Source of the DNA: Camelimonas lactis
GTDB taxonomy: Bacteria; Pseudomonadota; Alphaproteobacteria; Rhizobiales; Beijerinckiaceae
NCBI RefSeq assembly: GCF_004342915.1
Contig: NZ_SLWL01000003.1
Span: forward strand, 248,001 to 312,000
Direction: 5' to 3'
Length of the DNA: 64,000 nt
The position numbers and the translations under genes are program-made. The first letter of the stretch is position 1. The number at the start of each line of letters is the position of its first letter. Positions 49,762-58,059 of the stretch are shown one piece after another. Under the pieces are notes generated by a model that had not been told where the DNA came from, did no database searches, and worked only from the letters and a program-made list of their open reading frames with translations.

Positions 49762-49817
49762 GCATTTTCATGGAAAGTGGAATCCACTTTTCATGAAGAA
49801 AATGCGTTAGAACAAAC
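49762..49817 (+). repeat. RIME-like palindromic repeat, best-preserved copy
   Basis: Outer arms GCATTTTC (49762-49769) and GAAAATGC (49798-49805) enclose a near-perfect AAAGTGG/CCACTTT stem, followed by GTTAGAACAAAC. Same orientation as the copy at 49546. Confidence 0.8.
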
Positions 49818-49901
49818 AGATAGATCATGCCGCCAATCGGCCCGGCGCGATGGCCGGATCAGGGCGGCGCGCCGGGACCCAGGTCCCGGGCGGAGCAAGA
49901 T

Positions 49902-51086
49902 TCAGGTCCTGTCGAGCGCGTCCGTGAGGTCGGCGATCAGATCGTCAGCGTGCTCAAGGCCAACTGACAGTCGCAGCAGGCCATCGGAGACCCCCATGGC
50001 TGCCCGCGCCGCATCATCGAAGCGCTGGTGCGTGGTGGTGGCCGGATGGGTGATCAGGCTCTTGGCGTCGCCGAGATTGTTGGAAATCTTCACCAGCGAC
50101 AGGGCGTTCATGAAGCGGAACGCCGCTTCCTTGCCGCCCTTCACCTCCAGCGCCACCAGCGTCGAGCCGGCCCGCATCTGCCGGGCGATCAGCTCCGCCT
50201 GCGGATGGTCGGCGCGGCCGGGATAGATCAGTTTCGACACCCTGGGGTGGCTCGCCAGCGCGTCGGCCACGGCGCCGGCGCTGGCGGTCTGCTGGCGCAC
50301 GCGCACGGCGAGCGTCTCAAGCCCCTTCAGCATCACCCAGGCGTTGAATGGCGACATTGCCGGGCCGGTCTGGCGCAGGAAATTGAAGATGTGCGCCTGG
50401 ATGAAGGCTTCGGCGCCGAGAATGACGCCGCCAAGACAGCGGCCCTGACCGTCAATGTGCTTGGTGGTCGAATACACCACGCAATCGGCGCCCAGTTCCA
50501 GCGGGCTCTGCCACAACGGCGTGGCGAACACATTGTCCACCACCAGCGAGGCGCCGACGGAATGCACGATCTCCGCCACGCCGGCGATATCGACGATGCT
50601 CAGGGTGGGATTGGCCGGGCTCTCGATCAGCGCCGTTTTTGTGGTCGGCCGCACGGCGGCCCGCCACTGGTCGAGGTCTTCCCCGTCGACCAGGGTCGTC
50701 TCCACGCCATAGCGCGGCAGCAGTTCGTCGGTGAGCCAGCGCGAGGAGCCGAACAGCGCCTTCGCCGCCACCACATGATCGCCGGCGCTGACCTGGGCGA
50801 GGATGGCGGCGGTGACCGCGGCCATGCCGGAGGCGGTGGCGCGGGCGGCCTCCGCGCCCTCCAGCGCCGCCATGCGCTGCTCGAACATTTCGACTGTCGG
50901 ATTGGAGAACCGCGCGTAGAGATAGCCCTGTGATTCGCCCCTGAAGCGGGCCTCGCATTCCTCGGCGGTCTCATAGACGTGTCCCTGGGTCAGGAACATG
51001 GCCTCCGAGGTCTCGCCGAACTGCGAGCGCAGCGATCCGGCGTGAACCAGACGCGATTCTGGATGAAGAGGGCGGTTGATGGCCAC
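49902..51086 (-). CDS. metZ: O-succinylhomoserine sulfhydrylase MetZ
   Basis: PLP enzyme making homocysteine from O-succinylhomoserine and sulfide, 394 residues from a GTG at 51086 that has GGGGAG seven bases upstream. An ATG at 51125 gives a 13-residue longer form but lacks a well-spaced site. The PLP lysine lies in VYSTTKHIDGQGRCLGG, with YARFSNPTVEMFEQRM and the C-terminal KISNNLGDAKSLITHPATTTH motif. A SAM-II riboswitch and terminator in the leader confirm a methionine-pathway role; cystathionine gamma-synthase (MetB) is the main alternative. Confidence 0.92.
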   Translation of the reverse strand: MAINRPLHPESRLVHAGSLRSQFGETSEAMFLTQGHVYETAEECEARFRGESQGYLYARFSNPTVEMFEQRMAALEGAEAARATASGMAAVTAAILAQVSAGDHVVAAKALFGSSRWLTDELLPRYGVETTLVDGEDLDQWRAAVRPTTKTALIESPANPTLSIVDIAGVAEIVHSVGASLVVDNVFATPLWQSPLELGADCVVYSTTKHIDGQGRCLGGVILGAEAFIQAHIFNFLRQTGPAMSPFNAWVMLKGLETLAVRVRQQTASAGAVADALASHPRVSKLIYPGRADHPQAELIARQMRAGSTLVALEVKGGKEAAFRFMNALSLVKISNNLGDAKSLITHPATTTHQRFDDAARAAMGVSDGLLRLSVGLEHADDLIADLTDALDRT

Positions 51087-51153
51087 GATCGTCTCCCCGA
51101 CAAGCCCCGCGCGGCGGCGCGTCATGCTCCGCGCCGGCGGTCCGGGCGGGCAT

Positions 51154-51179
51154 GAAAAAACCCGGCCAGAAAGCCGGGT
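51154..51179 (-). terminator. Intrinsic terminator in the metZ leader
   Basis: Seven-bp stem (51173-51179 with 51160-51166, 6-base loop) followed on the minus strand by six T's. It lies between the SAM-II aptamer and the metZ start, so it is the likely expression platform of the riboswitch. Confidence 0.8.
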
Positions 51180-51197
51180 CGCTCAAAAAACGTCCGC

Positions 51198-51253
51198 GGC
51201 CCTTTAGCGAATTGTTTAACGTGGCTGCAAGCCGGCCGGCCAAATCACCACGG
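51198..51253 (-). ncRNA. SAM-II riboswitch aptamer
   Basis: On the minus strand the core elements of the alphaproteobacterial SAM-II aptamer appear in order: CCGTGGTGATTTGG, CGGCTTGCAGCCACG, TTAAACAATTC and GCTAAAGGG. These fit the H-type pseudoknot, with GCTTGC/GCCAC forming stem 1 and the GCTAAAG strand closing the pseudoknot. It starts at the predicted transcription start of metZ and is followed by an intrinsic terminator. SAM-II elements are known from methionine genes of this class. Recognised by eye, not by covariance search. Confidence 0.88.
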
Positions 51254-51261
51254 ATGTGAAA

Positions 51262-51290
51262 GGCTTACGCCTGCCTGGCCTGCCCGTCAA
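51262..51290 (-). promoter_or_regulatory. Candidate metZ promoter
   Basis: On the minus strand TTGACG (51285-51290) and TAAGCC (51262-51267) are spaced 17 bp. The implied start, about 51255, coincides with the 5' end of the SAM-II aptamer. Confidence 0.5.
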
Positions 51291-51426
51291 GCACCGTTTC
51301 CCGCCGGATGGCGCTGGCCGTTCGCCCCAAAAATGCGCCTCATGAACGCCCCCTTGAAGATTCTCACGAACGCTGGCGGAGCCTGGCGCCGGGGCCGGCG
51401 CCCGCCAGCCCCGGCCTGGCGCCCGT

Positions 51427-52812
51427 TCAGTAAACCGGCGCGGAAATCACGCCGCGATCGGTGGTGACGACCCAGCGCCCGCCGCGCCGTTCGATCCCGG
51501 CGATGCGGCCAAGCCCGGGCACACTCTGGCCGCGCCGCACCTCGACGATGCCGGCGTTGCGGCCTTCGAGCACCGCGACGCCGCCATAGACATTGTGCAG
51601 CACCCAGCCGCGCACCGGGCCCGTGGGGCGCGGCGGCTGCGCCGGCTCGGGAATGAAGCCCGGCGGGCGCAGGCCATCCTGCGGCTCCCCGTCCGGCGCA
51701 TAGGCCTGCTGCGCCGGCTCCTGCCGCGGCGGCGCCTCACGCGGCGCCCGTTCCGCCGGCGCCGGCGAACCCACCGTCGGATCAACCTGACCCCGCTCCC
51801 CGCCATTCGCGGCGAGGCGCTGTTCGAGGCTGGCGATGCGCCGGTCAAGGCCGGCGATCGCCGCATCCTCGCGCGCCGTCGCGCCGCCCTGGCCACGGCC
51901 CGCCGGACCCGCGCTTTCCAGAGCGGCGATTTTCTGTTCGAGCGTCTTGAGGCGGCTTTCGGCCGCGTCTGGCAGAACGGCGACGGCGCCGGCCTTCTGC
52001 TCCAGGGCGTCCAGTCGCGCGCTCAATCCCGCAGTGGTTTTTTCCACTGTTTCAACAGCGGAGTTGCGCGCGGCGGCGCGCTCCTTCTCCAGCTCTTCCA
52101 TCGCCGTGGCGATCTTGCCGTTGGCGGCCTGTGTTTCCGTCGCGCCGTTTCGGGTTCCGGCGCCGGCGATGGCGATCACCAGCAGGGCGGCGAGCGCGCC
52201 GCCGGCCGCGCCCAGCAGCAGCGGACGCAGGGCCGATGGCTTTGCCGTCGCCGCCGCCGTCGCGCCATCGGGCCGCCAGTCTGACGTTGGCTGGCGGGGC
52301 TTGTATGACGATGCGGCGGCTCCTGCGGACACGGGTCCTGACGTTGCGGGGTCCGCGGTCTTCGTGGCGGCGGGGCTGGCGGTCTGCCCATCCGCCTTCG
52401 CCGCTGTCGCGCCGACCCGGTCAGATGGCGAGGCGACGGGCGTGGGCGCGCTTTTGGCGGGCGACGCGCCAGACGCTGGCGCGCTGGCGCTGGGTGACCT
52501 GTCAGCCGGTTTTCCGGCGGCTGGAGCATGCGTCGCGGCGGCGGCGGATGGGGCGCTGGCCACGGTCGCCGCGGAGGCGCCGGCCTTCACAGGCGTTTTG
52601 CCTGCGTCAGCCGCGACAGCAGCGGCCGCCTCGCCGGCGCTGCCGGCAACTGGCGCAGGCGGAGCGGAACCGGCGGCTTTCGGCGCGGCGGCGCCCGGAG
52701 CAGGACTGGTTTTGGGGGACGCTTTCGCGTCGGAAGGCGTCGGTTTTCCCTGGCCTGCGTCGGTCTTGCCGGTTTTGGATGCATCTGCATCCGGCCTGGC
52801 GGCGTCTGCCAT
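51427..52812 (-). CDS. Membrane-anchored Ala/Pro-rich protein with coiled coil, function unknown
   Basis: 461 residues from MADAARPDADAS at 52812, which has AAAGGA seven bases upstream; the frame is open to 53040. The first 200 residues are low-complexity Ala/Pro/Lys/Ser. A single membrane helix follows (LRPLLLGAAGGALAALLVIAIAGAG-type, near 200-225), then a coiled coil (MEELEKERAAARNS...RLKTLEQKIAALESA) and a Pro-rich stretch. A C-terminal domain of about 70 residues (RGWVLHNVYGGVAVLEGRN...ERRGGRWVVTTDRGVI) is recurrent in Hyphomicrobiales membrane proteins. It recalls bacterial mitofilin-like proteins, but I cannot show homology. Divergent from the ABC operon. Confidence 0.7.
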   Translation of the reverse strand: MADAARPDADASKTGKTDAGQGKPTPSDAKASPKTSPAPGAAAPKAAGSAPPAPVAGSAGEAAAAVAADAGKTPVKAGASAATVASAPSAAAATHAPAAGKPADRSPSASAPASGASPAKSAPTPVASPSDRVGATAAKADGQTASPAATKTADPATSGPVSAGAAASSYKPRQPTSDWRPDGATAAATAKPSALRPLLLGAAGGALAALLVIAIAGAGTRNGATETQAANGKIATAMEELEKERAAARNSAVETVEKTTAGLSARLDALEQKAGAVAVLPDAAESRLKTLEQKIAALESAGPAGRGQGGATAREDAAIAGLDRRIASLEQRLAANGGERGQVDPTVGSPAPAERAPREAPPRQEPAQQAYAPDGEPQDGLRPPGFIPEPAQPPRPTGPVRGWVLHNVYGGVAVLEGRNAGIVEVRRGQSVPGLGRIAGIERRGGRWVVTTDRGVISAPVY

Positions 52813-52994
52813 GTCGCAATCCTTTCGAGACTTGGTCGAGCCTTCAATCTGGAACGCAGTTAACGGCGCATCATGATGATGACGTGGCGGCGCTGTGACC
52901 AGGCCCGGGCAAAAAATGCAACCCGTCAGAATGTCGAATTGTGGCAAGCACCAGAAAACACCAGGGCATTGATGCTTTGCGGGGCGGAGGTCCC

Positions 52995-53010
52995 CGATTC
53001 GCGCGAATCG
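52995..53010. promoter_or_regulatory. 16-bp perfect palindrome before the ABC operon promoter
   Basis: CGATTCGCGCGAATCG at 52995-53010 ends two bases before a TTGACA (53013-53018) that has TCATTA 18 bp further on (53037-53042). This fits an operator next to a promoter in the 317-bp divergent gap 52813-53129. The binding protein is unknown. Confidence 0.5.
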
Positions 53011-53102
53011 CCTTGACAAGTCGCTGTAGGGCAAGGTCATTAGCGGCCGGAGTGAAAAATTGACCTATGCACTGGAAGCATCGCAGGGCAGACTGTAGCG
53101 AT

Positions 53103-53117
53103 GAACACAGTGTGTTC
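53103..53117 (+). promoter_or_regulatory. 15-bp palindrome abutting the ribosome-binding site
   Basis: GAACACAGTGTGTTC (7-bp arms around one G) directly precedes AGGAGG (53118-53123), which is six bases before the ATG. It could be an operator or, in RNA, a small hairpin next to the ribosome-binding site. Confidence 0.45.
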
Positions 53118-53129
53118 AGGAGGCGAAAT

Positions 53130-54389
53130 ATGGCTGGAATTGTGACGATCCGCGCCCGAATCAGGCGCATCGCCATGGCCGCCGCGGCGGTCTCGGCGCT
53201 GGTCGCCCATGGCGCCCACGCACAGGAAAAGCCGGGCGCCGTCGCGGGAAAAATTTCGGATGGGGTCGTCCGCATTGGCGTTCTCAACGACCAGTCTGGC
53301 GTTTACGCTGACTTCGGCGGCAAGGGTTCGGTGGCGGCCGCCCGTCTCGCCATCGAGGATTTTGGCGGCAAGGTCCTGGGCGCTCCGGTGGAGTTGATCG
53401 ACGCCGACCACCAGAACAAGGCTGACATCGCCGCCGGCATTGCCCGCCGCTGGTATGACGCCGACAAGGTCGACGCCATTGTCGAGCTGACCTCCTCATC
53501 CGCGGCCCTCGCCGTCCAGCAGCTCACGCGTGAGAAAAAACGCATTAACATCGTCACCGGCGCCGCGACGTCCGAGCTGACCGGCAAGCAGTGCTCGCCC
53601 TATGGCTTCCACTGGGCGTTCGACACCCACGCCATGGCCAAGGCCGTTGGCGGCGCGCTGGTGGAGCAGGGCGGCAAGGACTGGTTTTTCCTGACCGCCG
53701 ACTACGCCTTTGGCCATTCGCTGGAGGAGCAGACCGCGAAATTCGTCAAGTCAAAGGGCGGCAATGTCGTCGGTCAGGTGCGGCATCCGCTGAACGCCTC
53801 CGATTTCTCGTCCTTCCTGCTTCAGGCGCAGAATTCCGGCGCCAAGGTCATTGGCCTGGCCAACGCCGGCATGGACACCTCCAACGCCATCAAGCAGGCG
53901 GCCGAGTTTGGCATCGTCCAGGGCGGCCAGCGTCTGGCGTCGCTGCTGGTCACCCTGTCCGAAGTGCATGGCCTTGGCCTGCCGGCCGCCAACGGCCTGG
54001 TGCTGAGCGAGGGCTTCTACTGGGATCTGGACGACAAGGCGCGCGCTTTTGGCCAGCGCTACCAGAAGGTGACGGGCCGCATGCCCAACATGATCCAGGC
54101 CGGCACCTATTCCGCCGTGCTGCAGTACCTGAAGGCCATCGAGGCGGCGGGTACGGATGACGCCGACGCCGTGGCGGCGAAGCTGCGCGCCATGCCGGTC
54201 GAGGACGCCTTCAGCCGCAACGGCAAGGTGCTCGCCAACGGGCGCATGATCCACGACATGTATCTGTTTGAAGTCAAGAAGCCTTCGGAGAGCAAGCAAG
54301 CGTTTGATTACTATAAACTCCTGGCCACCATCCCCGGAAGCCAGGCCTTCATGACCGTAGAGGAAAGCGGTTGCCCGCTGGCGAACTGA
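53130..54389 (+). CDS. Branched-chain amino acid-type ABC transporter substrate-binding protein
   Basis: Periplasmic binding protein, 419 residues, of the LivJ/K-like type (Peripla_BP_6). The signal peptide spans about the first 32 residues (hydrophobic AMAAAAVSALVAHGAHA, cut before QEK). The mature part begins VVRIGVLNDQSGVYADFGGKG and keeps the IDADHQNKAD and GAATSELTGKQCSPYGFHW segments. The start at 53130 follows a perfect AGGAGG. The ligand cannot be read from sequence; members of this branch also bind amides, urea or aromatic acids. First gene of a five-gene transporter operon. Confidence 0.93.
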   Translation: MAGIVTIRARIRRIAMAAAAVSALVAHGAHAQEKPGAVAGKISDGVVRIGVLNDQSGVYADFGGKGSVAAARLAIEDFGGKVLGAPVELIDADHQNKADIAAGIARRWYDADKVDAIVELTSSSAALAVQQLTREKKRINIVTGAATSELTGKQCSPYGFHWAFDTHAMAKAVGGALVEQGGKDWFFLTADYAFGHSLEEQTAKFVKSKGGNVVGQVRHPLNASDFSSFLLQAQNSGAKVIGLANAGMDTSNAIKQAAEFGIVQGGQRLASLLVTLSEVHGLGLPAANGLVLSEGFYWDLDDKARAFGQRYQKVTGRMPNMIQAGTYSAVLQYLKAIEAAGTDDADAVAAKLRAMPVEDAFSRNGKVLANGRMIHDMYLFEVKKPSESKQAFDYYKLLATIPGSQAFMTVEESGCPLAN

Positions 54390-54391
54390 AA

Positions 54392-55198
54392 ATGACCATG
54401 CCAACAAATCAAAATACTGGCGCCCCGGCCCCCGGCGGCGCCGCCGGAGGGAGCGTCGTCCTGTCCGCAAAGGGACTGACCAAGGAGTTCAAGGGCTTCG
54501 TGGCGGTCAAGGACGTCGACCTGTCGGTGCGCGAAGGTTCGATCCACGCCCTGATCGGACCGAACGGCGCCGGCAAGACCACCTGCTTCAATCTGCTGAC
54601 GAAATTTCTGCAGCCGACGCGCGGCGTGATCACCTATCGCGGCCAGGACATCACCGGTCTGGCCCCGGCGGAGATCGCCCGTCTCGGCGTGGTGCGTTCG
54701 TTCCAGATTTCGGCGGTGTTCCCGAGCCTGTCCGTGCTGGAGAACGTGCGCATCGCCCTGCAGCGTCCCCAGCATCTTGCGACGCAGTTCTGGAAACCGG
54801 AAACCGCCCTTTCCGTGCTGGATGACCGCGCCGCCGGCCTGATCCGCTCGGTGGGTCTCGACGCGTTCATCAATCACACGGCGGGCGAGTTGCCCTATGG
54901 CCGCAAGCGCGCCCTGGAGCTGGCCGCCACCCTGGCGCTGGAGCCGGACGTGATGCTGCTCGATGAGCCCATGGCCGGCATGGCCCATGAGGACATCGGC
55001 CATATCGCTGATCTGATCCGCCAGGCGGCCCAGGGCCGCACCGTCATCATGGTCGAGCATAACCTCCACGTGGTGGAGGACCTGTGCGATGCGGTGACCG
55101 TGCTGCAGCGCGGCGAAATTCTCGCCGAGGGCGATTACCAGACCGTCAGCCAGGACCCGCGCGTCCGCGAAGCATACATGGGGTCCGAACATGACTGA
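54392..55198 (+). CDS. livG: ABC transporter ATP-binding protein, LivG type
   Basis: Cytoplasmic ATPase subunit, 268 residues from MTMPTNQNTG two bases after the binding-protein stop. Walker A is GPNGAGKTTCFNLL, and the LivG-type signature LPYGRKRALELAATLAL precedes Walker B VMLLDEPMAGM. The H-loop His is in IIMVEHNLHVVEDL. The frame also opens at 54371 inside the upstream gene. It pairs with LivF downstream, whose start overlaps its stop by eight bases. Confidence 0.94.
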   Translation: MTMPTNQNTGAPAPGGAAGGSVVLSAKGLTKEFKGFVAVKDVDLSVREGSIHALIGPNGAGKTTCFNLLTKFLQPTRGVITYRGQDITGLAPAEIARLGVVRSFQISAVFPSLSVLENVRIALQRPQHLATQFWKPETALSVLDDRAAGLIRSVGLDAFINHTAGELPYGRKRALELAATLALEPDVMLLDEPMAGMAHEDIGHIADLIRQAAQGRTVIMVEHNLHVVEDLCDAVTVLQRGEILAEGDYQTVSQDPRVREAYMGSEHD

Positions 55199-55895
55199 GC
55201 CATTGCTGCAGGTGAAGGGCCTCCAGGCCTGGTACGGCGAAAGCCATGTGCTGCATGGCGTCGATCTCCAGGTCCACCGGGGCGAGACGGTGACGCTGCT
55301 CGGCCGCAACGGCGCCGGCAAGACCACCACCCTCAAGTCGATCATGGGCGTGCTGCGCAAGCGCCAGGGCGAGATCCGCCTCAACGGCAAGGACCTGATG
55401 GGCCTGCCGCTGCACCAGATCGCCTACGCGGGCCTCGGCTTCGTGCCCGAGGAGCGCGGCATCTTCTCCGGGCTGAGCGTCCACGAGAACCTGATGCTGC
55501 CGCCGAAGGTCGCCGATGGCGGCTTTACCCTGGACGAGATTTACCACCTGTTCCCCAATCTGGCGGAGCGGCGCAACAGCCAGGGCACCAAACTTTCCGG
55601 CGGCGAGCAGCAGATGCTGGCCATCGCGCGCATCCTGCGCACCGGCGCCAATATCCTGCTGCTGGACGAGCCGACCGAAGGACTCGCGCCGGTGATCGTG
55701 CAGCGCATTGGCGACGTCATTCGCGCCCTCAAGGCGAAGGGCATGACCATCCTCCTCGTTGAGCAGAATTTCCGTTTTGCCCGCAAGGTGGCTGACCGCT
55801 TCTACGTGATGGAAGACGGCCACATGATCGATACGTTCACTGCGGACGAACTCGAGGGCCGGATGGACAGCCTCAACGAAACCCTCGGTCTGTAA
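55191..55895 (+). CDS. livF: ABC transporter ATP-binding protein, LivF type
   Basis: Second ATPase subunit, 234 residues. Walker A LLGRNGAGKTTTLKSIMG, signature LSGGEQQMLAIARIL, Walker B ILLLDEPTEGLAP and H-loop ILLVEQNFRFA are all intact. The family's FVPEERGIFSGLSVHENL segment is present. It overlaps livG by eight bases and precedes livH by 11 bp, so it belongs to the same operon. Confidence 0.95.
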   Translation: MTEPLLQVKGLQAWYGESHVLHGVDLQVHRGETVTLLGRNGAGKTTTLKSIMGVLRKRQGEIRLNGKDLMGLPLHQIAYAGLGFVPEERGIFSGLSVHENLMLPPKVADGGFTLDEIYHLFPNLAERRNSQGTKLSGGEQQMLAIARILRTGANILLLDEPTEGLAPVIVQRIGDVIRALKAKGMTILLVEQNFRFARKVADRFYVMEDGHMIDTFTADELEGRMDSLNETLGL

Positions 55896-55906
55896 GGCGC
55901 TTCCGC

Positions 55907-56791
55907 ATGGTCACCGTCTTTGGAATCTCATTGCCGGCCCTGATGGGGCAGCTCCTCATCGGGCTTATCAACGGCTCCTTCTACGCCATGCTGAGCCTTG
56001 GCCTCGCGGTCATTTTCGGCATGCTGCGCGTCATCAACTTCGCGCATGGCGCGCAATACATGCTGGGCGCGTTCTTCGCCTGGTTCCTGCTGCGCTACGC
56101 CGGCATCGGCTTCTGGCCGGCGCTGGTGCTGGCGCCGCTTGGCGTCGCCCTTGTCGGCGTGGTCATCGAGAAGGTGCTGCTGTCGCGCATCTACAATCTC
56201 GATCACCTCTATGGCCTGCTGCTCACCTTCGGCCTCGCCCTGGTGATCGAAGGGCTGTTCCGCCACTGGTACGGCACCTCCGGCCAGCCCTATTCGATCC
56301 CCTCGACCTTCCAGGGCGCGTTCAACCTCGGCTTCATGATCCTGCCGAAGTACCGCGCTTTCGTGATTGTCGCGTCGGTTATCGTCTGCCTGACGACCTG
56401 GCTGCTGATCGAGAAGACCAAGTTCGGCGCCTATCTGCGCGCCGCCACGGAAAACCCGACCCTGGTGCAGGCGTTTGGCGTCAACGTGCCGCGGCTGCTG
56501 ACCCTGACCTACGCCATTGGCGCCGGTCTCGCCGGGCTTGCCGGCGTGCTCGCCGCTCCGGTTTACCAGGTCAGCCCGCTGATGGGGCAGAACATCGTCA
56601 TCATCGTCTTCGCGGTGGTGGTGATCGGCGGCATGGGCTCGATCATGGGCGCGGTCGTCACCGGTTATGTGTTGGGTCTTGTCGAGGGTCTGACCAAGGT
56701 TTTCTATCCGGAAGCATCGAGCACGGTCATCTTCGTCATTATGGTGCTGGTGCTGCTCGTGCGCCCGGCCGGCCTGTTCGGGAAGGAATGA
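55907..56791 (+). CDS. livH: ABC transporter permease, LivH type
   Basis: Inner-membrane permease, 294 residues with about eight hydrophobic segments. It begins near QLLIGLINGSFYAMLSLGLA, includes INFAHGAQYMLGAFFAWFLL and the conserved GMGSIMGAVVTGYVLGLVEG cytoplasmic loop that contacts the ATPases. It ends with VLLVRPAGLFGKE, the usual LivH C-terminus. The livM start follows after three bases. Confidence 0.95.
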   Translation: MVTVFGISLPALMGQLLIGLINGSFYAMLSLGLAVIFGMLRVINFAHGAQYMLGAFFAWFLLRYAGIGFWPALVLAPLGVALVGVVIEKVLLSRIYNLDHLYGLLLTFGLALVIEGLFRHWYGTSGQPYSIPSTFQGAFNLGFMILPKYRAFVIVASVIVCLTTWLLIEKTKFGAYLRAATENPTLVQAFGVNVPRLLTLTYAIGAGLAGLAGVLAAPVYQVSPLMGQNIVIIVFAVVVIGGMGSIMGAVVTGYVLGLVEGLTKVFYPEASSTVIFVIMVLVLLVRPAGLFGKE

Positions 56792-56794
56792 ATC

Positions 56795-57775
56795 ATGGCT
56801 ACAAAAGCCGCCTCGCCGAACGTCGCTAACGTGACCGCCGGCCACAGGACGTCGTCGCGCACCATTGCGCTGATGATCATCGGCCTCGCGCTGATTCTCG
56901 TCGCGCCGTTCCTGATCTACCCCGTCTTCGTCATGAAGGTGTTGTGCTTCGCCCTGTTCGCGGCGGCGTTCAACCTGCTTCTTGGCTACGTGGGCCTGCT
57001 CTCCTTCGGTCACGCCGCCTTCTTCGGCGGCGCGGCCTACATCACCGCCCACGCCATCAAGCAGTGGGGTTATCCGCCAGAGCTGGCGATCCTGCTCGGC
57101 ACCGGCTTCGCCGCCGTGATGGGCGTGGTTTTCGGCTACGTGGCGATCAAGCGCCAGGGCATCTACTTCGCCATGATCACCATGGCGCTGGCGCAGATGT
57201 TCTACTTCTTCTGCCTGCAGGCTCCGTTCACCGGCGGTGAGGACGGCATCCAGGGCGTGCCGCGCGGCAAGCTGTTCGGCTTCATCGACCTGTCGAACTC
57301 GCTGAACATGTATTACTTCGTGGCGGCGGTGTTCATCATCGGCTTCCTGTTCATCTGGCGGGTGGTGCATTCGCCCTTCGGCTCGATCCTGAAGGCGATC
57401 CGCGAGAACGAGCAGCGCGCGGTTTCCCTGGGCTATCGCGTCAACCGGTACAAACTGGGCGCCTTCGTCATCTCGGCGGCGCTGGCGGGCCTCGCCGGCT
57501 CGGTGAAAGCCATCGTCTTCCAGCTCGCCTCGCTGACCGACGTGGGTTTCCAGATGTCCGGCGAAGTCGTGCTGATGACCCTGCTTGGCGGCATCGGCAC
57601 CCTGATGGGCCCGGTGGTCGGCGCCGTGCTGGTGGTCAGCCTCGAAAACTATCTGGCGACCTCCTCCCTGCCGGTTCCCGTGGTCATCGGCTCGATCTTC
57701 GTGATCTGCGTGCTGCTGTTCCGCCGCGGCATCGTTGGCGAGTTCAACGCCTGGATGGACCGCAAGCGCGGCTGA
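56795..57775 (+). CDS. livM: ABC transporter permease, LivM type
   Basis: Second inner-membrane permease, 326 residues. After a polar N-terminus, membrane helices start at IALMIIGLALILVAPFLIYP. The LivM core FNLLLGYVGLLSFGHAAFFG and the coupling-loop segment LLGGIGTLMGPVVGAVLVVSL are clear. It ends DRKRG and is followed by a strong intrinsic terminator at 57806, so it is the last gene of the operon. Confidence 0.95.
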   Translation: MATKAASPNVANVTAGHRTSSRTIALMIIGLALILVAPFLIYPVFVMKVLCFALFAAAFNLLLGYVGLLSFGHAAFFGGAAYITAHAIKQWGYPPELAILLGTGFAAVMGVVFGYVAIKRQGIYFAMITMALAQMFYFFCLQAPFTGGEDGIQGVPRGKLFGFIDLSNSLNMYYFVAAVFIIGFLFIWRVVHSPFGSILKAIRENEQRAVSLGYRVNRYKLGAFVISAALAGLAGSVKAIVFQLASLTDVGFQMSGEVVLMTLLGGIGTLMGPVVGAVLVVSLENYLATSSLPVPVVIGSIFVICVLLFRRGIVGEFNAWMDRKRG

Positions 57776-57805
57776 CAGCGCCGGTCAACCTGACCTGAGA
57801 CAAGG

Positions 57806-57833
57806 AAAGCCCGGCGGCGACGCCGGGCTTTTT
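57806..57833 (+). terminator. Intrinsic terminator after the ABC operon
   Basis: Perfect 11-bp stem (57806-57816 and 57821-57831, GCGA loop) running into five T's. It starts 30 bp past the livM stop. Confidence 0.9.
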
Positions 57834-57835
57834 CT

Positions 57836-57877
57836 GTGCGGCCCCCAATGTGCGGCCCCCAATGTGCGGCGCCCAAA
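57836..57877. repeat. 14-bp tandem repeat, three units
   Basis: GTGCGGCCCCCAAT at 57836 and 57850, and a third unit with three changes at 57864. It begins three bases after the terminator's T-run. Confidence 0.8.
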
Positions 57878-58059
57878 GTCAGGCGCGGATCCGGGATGTT
57901 GGTCCAGACGCACACGTCCATTTGCGCGGTTGCAAGACGCATATCCTTTTATCCTGGCGTGGGCATGCGCATATGCCGGCCAGACGATACGCGACCGGCG
58001 CGCCGGGTTCGCACGACGGGGGGACCCGGACCTTCCGGGCGCCCGACAGGAGATGCGCC

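Noticed and set aside
51388-51415. GC-rich inverted repeat downstream of the Ala/Pro-rich protein gene
   Set aside because: Eight-bp arms, but no U-run on the minus strand and highly repetitive GC content, so I do not call it a terminator.
55928-57370. 480-codon minus-strand open frame across livH and livM
   Set aside because: It spans two real genes and their junction in antisense, with a His/Glu-rich low-complexity translation.
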